From Euperipatoides rowelli (lineage: Eukaryota; Onychophora; Udeonychophora; Euonychophora; Peripatopsidae): 13,072 nt of DNA. The stretch lies in NCBI GenBank assembly GCA_003024985.2, contig PXIH01S0004055.1; one strand, 5' to 3'. The position numbers and the translations under genes are program-made. Position 1 is the stretch's first letter, and each line of letters opens with the position of its first letter. Below the pieces are notes generated by a model that had not been told where the DNA came from, searched no databases, and saw nothing but the letters and a program-made list of their open reading frames with translations. Shown here in pieces: positions 7,864 to 13,072 of the stretch.

Positions 7864-8739
7864 GATTGGAAGTTTTAAGTGACACTGCCAGATCATACAA
7901 ACATCAAATGGAGGTTTTAAGTGATGTTAATTAGATACCAGATCATACACAAACCAAATGGAAGTTGTAAGCTACATCAATTAAACACCAGATCATACAC
8001 AGATCAAATGGAAGTTATAAGTACGTCAATAAGACACCAGATCATGCACAGATCAAGTGGAAGTTGTAAGGTACGTCTATTTGACACCAGATCATACACA
8101 GATCAAATGGAAGTTGTAAGCAACATCAATTAGACAATAGGTCATACACAGACCAAATGGAAATTTTATGTGACGTCAATAAGACACCACATGATATACA
8201 GATCAAATGGAAGTTTTAAGCGATGTCAATTAGATACCAGGTCATACACAGATCAAATAGAAGTTTTAAGCTATGTCAATTAGATACCAGATCATACACA
8301 GATCAAACAGAAGTTTTAAGCAATGTCAATTAGACACCAGATCATACACAGATCAAATGGAAGTTTTAAGTGACAGCAATTAGACACCTGATCATACACA
8401 AATCAAATGGAAGTTTTAAGTGACGTCAATTAGATGCCATATCATACACATATCAAATGGAAGTTTTAAGTAATGTCAATTAGACACAAGATCACACACT
8501 GATCAAATGGAAGTTTTAAGTGACATCAATTAGACACTTGATCATACACAAATGAAATAGAAGTTTTAAGTGACGTAAATTGGACACCAGATCATACACG
8601 GATCAAATGGAAATTTTAAGCGACGTCAATTAGATACCAGATCATAGTCATATCAAATAGAAGTTTTAAGTGATGTCAATTAGATGCCATATCATACACA
8701 GACCAAATGGAAGTTTTATGTCAATTAGACACCAGATCA
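7864..8739 (+). repeat. 50-bp minisatellite, about 17-18 units
   Basis: Tandem units of about 50 bp run from 7864 to an N at 8740. Each has GATCAAATGG, AAGTTTTAAG, a variable TGACGTCAAT-like segment, TAGACACCAG and ATCATACACA. The first unit and the last full one are shortened; the latter lacks about 20 bp after AAGTTTTATG. The consensus contains the palindrome TGACGTCA, intact at 8171-8178 and 8421-8428. Since 50 is not a multiple of 3, the plus-strand frame at 7921-8133 cycles through frames and is not a gene. The array resumes after the N at 11635. Confidence 0.95.
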
Positions 8740-8740
8740 N
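8740..8740. other. Single N, contig join inside the 50-bp array
   Basis: The array stops at the N and unrelated AT-rich sequence follows. A matching array end appears 2.9 kb later, after the N at 11635. Confidence 0.75.
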
Positions 8741-9186
8741 ATATATTAAATGTTAATTAAAAGAGTTTTATTAAACAAGTAAAAATTTTGTCTCCTACAT
8801 ATTAACATGAAAGTTTTAATTAAAACATATGGCTTTGTGTCAAATTTGTCCGATTCATTAATTTAATCCCATTCACTGAATGCAACTTTTTTTTATGCAC
8901 AGTTGATAAATTTTATAGTAAGTTATTTAAAGCTTTTTAAATTTATCCAAATATATCCAGATTATTTTTCCTATGTACTGTATATTATAAGTAACTATAC
9001 TACCAATTGTTAGATTTAAAAAAAAACTTTGAATGGCAACAGGAAACTATTCTCTAACATTCAATAAATTTATGAATGTATTTTAAAAATATACCTCATA
9101 TAAATTGTTTGGTCATTTTCACATTGCAAATTATATTTTTATTACATTGATTTTTGGGATGGATTTCTCTAATATAACCAATTAGG
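8741..9186. other. AT-rich spacer
   Basis: No gene or repeat recognised. On the minus strand it would be the 3' continuation of the Gypsy relic at 9187-9395, but I could not trace further integrase motifs into it. Confidence 0.5.
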
Positions 9187-9395
9187 AAAATTTCTTTGAG
9201 ATGAATTGTATAACATTATCCATGACTATTTACCAGTAAAAAAAGTTCTTCCAAAAAATAGACCATTGAGATTGTTCCTATTGATGTCAAGGATTTTACT
9301 TCTGACCATTTTAAGTAGGCATCAACTATGACCAAAAAGTAAAAGCCATCTATTGAACCAGAGTAGTGAAAAAGAGCCGGTTTACTCCAAACCAA
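9187..9395 (-). mobile_element. Ty3/Gypsy integrase core relic
   Basis: Minus-strand frame open from 9395 to a TAA at 9216-9218. It carries the start of a retroviral-type integrase core: LVWSKPALFHYSGSIDG, then FYFLVIVDAYLKWSEV. The motif LVIVDAYxKWxEV is characteristic of Ty3/Gypsy integrases and contains the first catalytic Asp (9321-9323). It continues with VYFLEELF and an SHG motif, and after a frame change with QFISKKFS (9208 downwards), matching the QFxSxxF block that follows the second catalytic Asp; that Asp's own DNG segment appears lost. No protease, reverse transcriptase, RNase H or LTR was found in the window. It is an old fragment, not a functional element. Confidence 0.75.
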
Positions 9396-10150
9396 TCAAA
9401 TTTGAGCACCCACAATGCATTGCAACAAAAATGGAAAAAATGACATCAATAATGCTTCCACAACAATAGCAGTATTCTTTGTATTTAGTCATGGCTAACT
9501 GAAATAAGTCTGCTTTTGTTCTCACTTTCATCCTGTTCTACTGATGAAATTAATAAATGAATTTATGATTTTTGTTTTTATATTTCTTTATCCTCATATT
9601 TTGCAACTTCAGGATTTCATCAAGGCAAAATCTTTACCTATTTTATCAATTTCATTTTTAAATTAGTACTTTAGATCTGCACACAATAAAAGTCTAATGT
9701 GAATATATCTGTATCATCAAAGTTACATACTGTACATATTGTCTCACCTTGTAATAAATTATAGAGCACTTTTCTTTGGGATTTTTGAAAAGAACAAAAT
9801 TTTCAAATACAATGAATTGTTTCACATAACATTTCATCCAATCCAGTCATACTATCCAATTTATATAAAAATATTGCATGTCTCATCTACTTGTGTGTAA
9901 CATTGTCTGTTTCTGAGCATCATTCTTTATTTTATTATCTACTAGGAATAAATTAACATATTGAAATCATTCTTGCCATTTAAGTTCTTATTCACATCAC
10001 AGTTAAATTCTTCTATATTGTTTGTTGCTGACATTTTCTTAGTCTACCTTACTTTTTTTCTGAAAAATGAAAACTATTTTTCGTGAATATGAATTTGTCT
10101 CAACCTGATAGTAACCATCTATTATAATAAAAGGTTAATGTGCTGCAAAC
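9396..10150. other. Spacer, no firm feature
   Basis: A weak minus-strand frame at about 9690-9910 contains QGETICTVCNFDD and an FYC further on. This hints at a Cys-rich segment of a retroelement but has one internal stop and no firm match. A short minus-strand frame beginning MSATNNIEEFNCDVNK lies near 9970-10065. Neither is supported as a gene. Confidence 0.4.
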
Positions 10151-10620
10151 CTTTATAAATACACTTGGATAAATGATATCCTTTATAAATACACATGGCT
10201 AAATGATGCCATTTATAAATACACATAGATAAATTATGCTTTTTATAATTACACATGGCTAAATGATGCCCTTTATAAATACACATGACTAAATGATGCC
10301 CTTTATATATACACATGGCTAAATGATGCCCTTTTTAAATACACATGGCTAAATGATGCCCTTTATAAATACACATGGCTAAATGATGCCCTTTATATAT
10401 ACACATGGCTAAATAATGCCCTTTATAAATACACATGGCTAAATTCTGATTTTTATAAATACACATGACTAAATGATGCCCTTTATAAATACACATTCCT
10501 AAATGATGCTCTTTATAAATACACATGTATAAATGATGCCCTTTATAAATATACATGACTAAATGATGCCCTTTATAAATACACATGGCTAAATAGCTGC
10601 ATATGGATAAATGATGTGCA
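10151..10620 (+). repeat. 30-bp minisatellite, 15 units plus a partial
   Basis: Fifteen units of exactly 30 bp run from 10151 to 10600. They start CTTTATAAAT, continue ACACATGGCT and end AAATGATGCC, followed by a partial unit. Because 30 is divisible by 3, the minus strand reads as a decapeptide repeat (consensus MCIYKGHHLA) in two open stretches, 10337-10586 and 10122-10334, separated by a TAA at 10335-10337. Most differences between units change the amino acid, which argues against selection on a protein, so I annotate DNA repeat only. Confidence 0.95.
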
Positions 10621-11189
10621 GGATTTAACCATTACCAAAAAAGGTTCCAACAAGTTTTTTTTTTTTCTCCCATCATTTTGATGGGCTTTGAACTAGTTTA
10701 ATATATTTTACTAAGCAATGATCTTTTTTTCTATCCTCATTACCATAAATGTATTGTTCTGGCTGCTGGTAATTAACTACTACAGTAGTTACCATTAAAA
10801 TAAAATTCTTTATTATCATATCATACTTCACAAAGTTAACAAAATGCCCATAAAAACAAGGCCTGGTAAAGACACAGGTCTATCATACTCCATTATAGGC
10901 CCATAATTTTAAAAAAAAAAATTTTTTACCATACTTTAATATCTGATCACCCACTAAAAAATATGTTGATGTTGTCTACTGTAGAAAAGGATAACGGCTT
11001 GTTGATACTTCTAAGCAAAGATATATATTGCATATGGATAGTTCTCTGTAAGATCTTGTGGACTGTTGCAATCAGGAATGTGTTATTAAATGAGCAATGA
11101 TGATCAATCACTTATAATTAAAGGAAACATTTATATTTATGCAGACCTATTGAACCAATCATGTTTTAGCTTTTATAAGGAAGTTAGGC
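10621..11189. other. AT-rich spacer
   Basis: Contains a T12 run followed by a small hairpin (CCCATCA, TTT, TGATGGG, near 10669-10685) and an A-run near 10911. The plus-strand frame from 11090 runs into the hairpins at 11190-11276 and is judged to be chance. Confidence 0.5.
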
Positions 11190-11241
11190 ACATTTTTGTT
11201 CTTGTCCCAATTGATTTAAATTGTGACAAGAACAAAAATGT
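11190..11241. repeat. Hairpin 1 of an abutting pair
   Basis: A perfect 17-bp stem (11190-11206 with 11225-11241) carries the motif TTTTTGTTCTTGTC and its complement. After one mismatch a further 5-bp stem, CAATT/AATTG, surrounds a GATTTA loop. The last base of the right arm is also the first base of the next hairpin. Confidence 0.9.
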
Positions 11242-11276
11242 ATTTATTGCCAATGTATTTTCATTGGCAATAAATA
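11241..11276. repeat. Hairpin 2 of an abutting pair
   Basis: Perfect 15-bp stem: TATTTATTGCCAATG at 11241-11255 pairs with 11262-11276, with a TATTTT loop. It directly abuts hairpin 1, so nearly all of 11190-11276 is self-complementary. The pair lies inside a plus-strand open frame (11090-11311) that I do not consider a gene. Confidence 0.92.
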
Positions 11277-11634
11277 GAGTAACAGTATTTGTGCAAAGTA
11301 CTATAGGTTAATTGGAAACAGTATTGACACTTAAAACTAAAAACCATAGCAATTGTTGCAAATAAGAAGAGGAATATGATTAGCTATTCTAAACCAAATG
11401 ATGTATAAAACTTAAGGATCAAAATGGACATCGAGTCAGTGTTAAAAATTGTTTCTCAATTGTTTGATTTTACATGATAATGCTACAAGAAATTTGAACA
11501 AATAATATATTTATTTTATGAAAAAAAATTGCTGCAAAGAAAACTGTAGAATATAACAATATAATAATTTACAAATAGTTATACTAATCTTATTTGAATC
11601 ATAATTGCACCTTGTTTAATGTAGGCTACTATTA
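11277..11634. other. AT-rich spacer
   Basis: No feature recognised up to the N at 11635. Confidence 0.55.
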
Positions 11635-11635
11635 N
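11635..11635. other. Single N, contig join
   Basis: Directly followed by a resumption of the 50-bp minisatellite. Confidence 0.75.
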
Positions 11636-11806
11636 CACCAGATCACACACAGATCAAATAGAAGTTTTAAGCGATGTCATTAGATGCCATATCATACACA
11701 GACCAAATGGAAGTTTTATGTCAATTAGACTCCAGATCATACACAGATCAAATAGAAGTTTTAAGTGTTGTTAATTAGTTGCTGAACATACACAGACAAA
11801 TAGACA
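11636..11806 (+). repeat. 50-bp minisatellite, right end (about 3 units)
   Basis: Units of the same family as 7864-8739. It contains the same shortened unit (AAGTTTTATG joined to TCAATTAGAC) after the same TAGATGCCATATCATACACA stretch found at the end of the first block, with a few base differences. The final unit decays into unique sequence after ACATACACAGACAAATAG, so this is probably the true right end of the array. Confidence 0.92.
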
Positions 11807-12531
11807 GAAAGTGAAATTATATAAGGATAAATTTTGCAGTTCACTCTAAAAACAAAAATGATTTATGTTTTTCAAAAAAAACAAAAAAAACAATCATCAA
11901 TTCAAATCTAAATTATTTTTTAGATGATTATTTTATTTGCATTTTCCAAAACCTCTTATCAGTAATATGAAAATTACAAAAATAAATTCAATTTTTTTAT
12001 TAAATTTTTAAAAGATTCATTTAAGAGCTTTATAACAAAGATGGAATCTCATCCTTTGTTAGTCTCTGCAGTGATGATTACTCAGCATTACTTCAAACAT
12101 GACAGAATATTTTCTTAACATTTTAAGAAAATATTCTAATCACTCTGAGGAAATAAGGCAGGTTTCACATGAACAGTGTAATATAGTTCTCAGATTTGCA
12201 TTAATCGGTTTAGATGTCACTTTGAGAAAGAAATGGCATAAGATATCTCATCTGTAGACACAAATCGTGCATTCAAATTTATGAGTTCAGATAGAGCAAC
12301 TTACAGAGAATTCATCTCGACTGACTTTAAAAAGGAAAATTTTACAATTTTATTCCCTTAATAATTTTTCAGAACCCAATTTACTTTTCACAAAGAATAA
12401 AGTTCAGAATACAATAGTGGTAAAGATTTTTAAAGAAGATAAGGGAATAACCCATCAATTGCAATGGATTAGATGTTTAATACCAATTGAGAAAATACAG
12501 TATGTATATTAAATATTCTATAATTTATGCA
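11807..12531. other. AT-rich spacer with one hairpin
   Basis: A-runs near 11873-11892. A short plus-strand frame at about 12241-12360 (MSSDRATYREFIS within it) is open but of chance length. No supported gene. Confidence 0.5.
12104..12137. repeat. Perfect 15-bp hairpin
   Basis: AGAATATTTTCTTAA (12104-12118) pairs perfectly with 12123-12137 around a CATT loop. There is no U-tract and no neighbouring gene to make it a terminator. Confidence 0.9.
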
Positions 12532-12565
12532 ATATACAGTATAATGTATAGGCTATACTGTATAT
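12532..12565. repeat. Perfect 12-bp inverted repeat
   Basis: ATATACAGTATA at 12532-12543 pairs with TATACTGTATAT at 12554-12565, with a 10-base loop. It is adjacent to a TATCTA-rich microsatellite that runs to the N at 12588, so part of the symmetry may be low-complexity. Confidence 0.75.
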
Positions 12566-12587
12566 CTATATCAATATCTATATCTAT
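12566..12587 (+). repeat. TATCTA-type microsatellite
   Basis: Repeats of CTATAT and CAATAT lead up to the N at 12588; simple-sequence DNA probably broke the assembly here. Confidence 0.7.
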
Positions 12588-12588
12588 N
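12588..12588. other. Single N, contig join
   Basis: Located between a microsatellite and a hairpin. Confidence 0.7.
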
Positions 12589-12592
12589 ATAA

Positions 12593-12618
12593 ATCTCTTC
12601 TCCAAGAGGAGAAGAGAT
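12593..12618. repeat. Perfect 11-bp hairpin
   Basis: ATCTCTTCTCC (12593-12603), loop AAGA, GGAGAAGAGAT (12608-12618). It is followed by a T-rich stretch (TTTTTTTTG), but with no upstream gene there is no reason to call a terminator. Confidence 0.85.
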
Positions 12619-12665
12619 GTATTTTTTTTGTGGTAAATTATACAATAGGAAACAATAATTACTAG

Positions 12666-12862
12666 CTAATACATGCTTTTAACAGGTTCCTTTGATGTTA
12701 ATAAGGACAGCGTAGTTGGAAAAACCCAAAGCGAGCTGTTACAGCTAAGGAAAAATCCGTTCCATAACTGCCCTATCCATGGAGCGAACCTGTACTCCCC
12801 AGCATATGCCTTCAGTTTATCAAGCGGACGTAAATCTGCTCGATTATGAAACTGAGACTTAA
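12666..12862 (-). other. GC-richer unidentified block with open minus frame
   Basis: This block is clearly less AT-rich than its surroundings and stays open on the minus strand, reading NRADLRPLDKLKAYAGEYR and then FAPWIGQLWNGFFL; the full open frame runs 12666-12932. The plus strand is also open for about 50 codons (NKDSVVGKTQSELLQLRK onwards), so the frame is not decisive. I do not recognise a protein family. The composition suggests an interspersed repeat or a decayed exon from elsewhere. Low certainty about what it is; the compositional contrast is real. Confidence 0.35.
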
Positions 12863-12899
12863 TATATGCACTGTTATACAGTATAATATATATACATAT

Positions 12900-12955
12900 A
12901 GTGGCAGATGCAGGGAAGGGACACAAGGGCATGTCTTCCCTCCTCTGTCATTTTT
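12900..12955. mobile_element. Possible hAT-type transposon end (terminal fold)
   Basis: The segment starts AGTGGCAGATGCAGGG, similar in form to the CAGTGGCGGATCCAGG-like ends I associate with hAT elements in invertebrates. It folds: AGGGAAG and ACA (12912-12923, with a GG bulge) pair with TGT and CTTCCCT (12932-12941), followed by a T-run. No partner end or transposase was found in the window, so this is a suggestion only. Confidence 0.3.
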
Positions 12956-12977
12956 TGTGAAATATGTATAGGTATAA

Positions 12978-13047
12978 GATCCCAAATCCGGTATTGTTGG
13001 GACTTTAGCATTGCCGGATTCGAGGTTTTGCCGGTTTTTGGGTCTAT
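12978..13047. repeat. CCGG-motif cluster with imperfect terminal symmetry
   Basis: The cluster begins AGATCCCAAATCCGG and ends CCGGTTTTTGGGTCT, an imperfect inverted repeat about 70 bp across with a CCGGATTCGAGG core. A run of 16 A residues follows at 13049-13064. It resembles the patch at 75-120 in its CCGG-rich words, so both may belong to one repeat family. Confidence 0.4.
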
Positions 13048-13072
13048 TAAAAAAAAAAAAAAAACTATATTA

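Noticed and set aside
7921-8133. 70-codon frame inside the 50-bp minisatellite
   Set aside because: A 50-bp period cycles through all three frames; the apparent protein repeat is a by-product.
7864-8739. CRISPR-like array
   Set aside because: Whole 50-bp units repeat with gradual divergence; there are no unique spacers between constant repeats.
11090-11311. 73-codon plus-strand frame
   Set aside because: Contains two perfect DNA hairpins, no recognisable domain, and is of chance length at this composition.
12593-12630. Hairpin plus T-run as an intrinsic terminator
   Set aside because: The window is eukaryotic in character and there is no upstream gene.
12780-12815. GGTTCGCTCC on the minus strand as a tRNA/SINE B box
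   Set aside because: One base short of the B-box consensus, and no A box at the right distance.

Overview
The window reads as non-coding eukaryotic, most likely invertebrate animal, nuclear DNA. It is strongly AT-rich, carries many A/T homopolymers, has no long open reading frames and no prokaryotic gene spacing. It holds decayed pieces of four typical metazoan transposable-element classes. I cannot name the species. I found no intact gene, no rRNA or tRNA, and no CRISPR. ORFs of 50-90 codons are expected by chance at this base composition; most of those present are either chance or shadows of decayed transposon frames.

Layout. 1-1617 is AT-rich spacer with a CCGG-motif patch at the left edge and a diverged tandem repeat near 1470-1595. 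1619-4052 is made of small contigs joined by single N characters; it holds a diverged 120-bp direct repeat, a G12 run, a 125-bp polypurine tract and a minus-strand acidic broken ORF. 4054-4975 holds two long imperfect foldbacks (4091-4219 and 4656-4741) and a speculative pair of minus-strand exons. 5324-5763 is a minus-strand relic of a Penelope-like GIY-YIG endonuclease. 6355-6734 is a plus-strand, internally deleted mariner-like transposase. 6775-7752 is a minus-strand, 5'-truncated non-LTR retrotransposon with an FADD reverse-transcriptase motif and a (TTTA)n tail. 7864-8739 is a 50-bp minisatellite, resuming at 11636-11806. Between those two halves, 8741-11634 holds a Ty3/Gypsy integrase relic (9187-9395, minus), a 30-bp minisatellite (10151-10620) and two abutting perfect hairpins (11190-11276). 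11807-13072 holds more hairpins, a GC-richer unidentified block, a possible hAT-type terminal fold and a second CCGG-motif patch with a poly-A run.

Nothing here works together as a pathway. The best leads are structural: two assembly joins where sequence on one side of an N matches sequence beyond a later N, which suggests alternative haplotypes or misplaced contigs, and several unusually good inverted repeats that no recognised element explains. I do not see a convincing new biological system.
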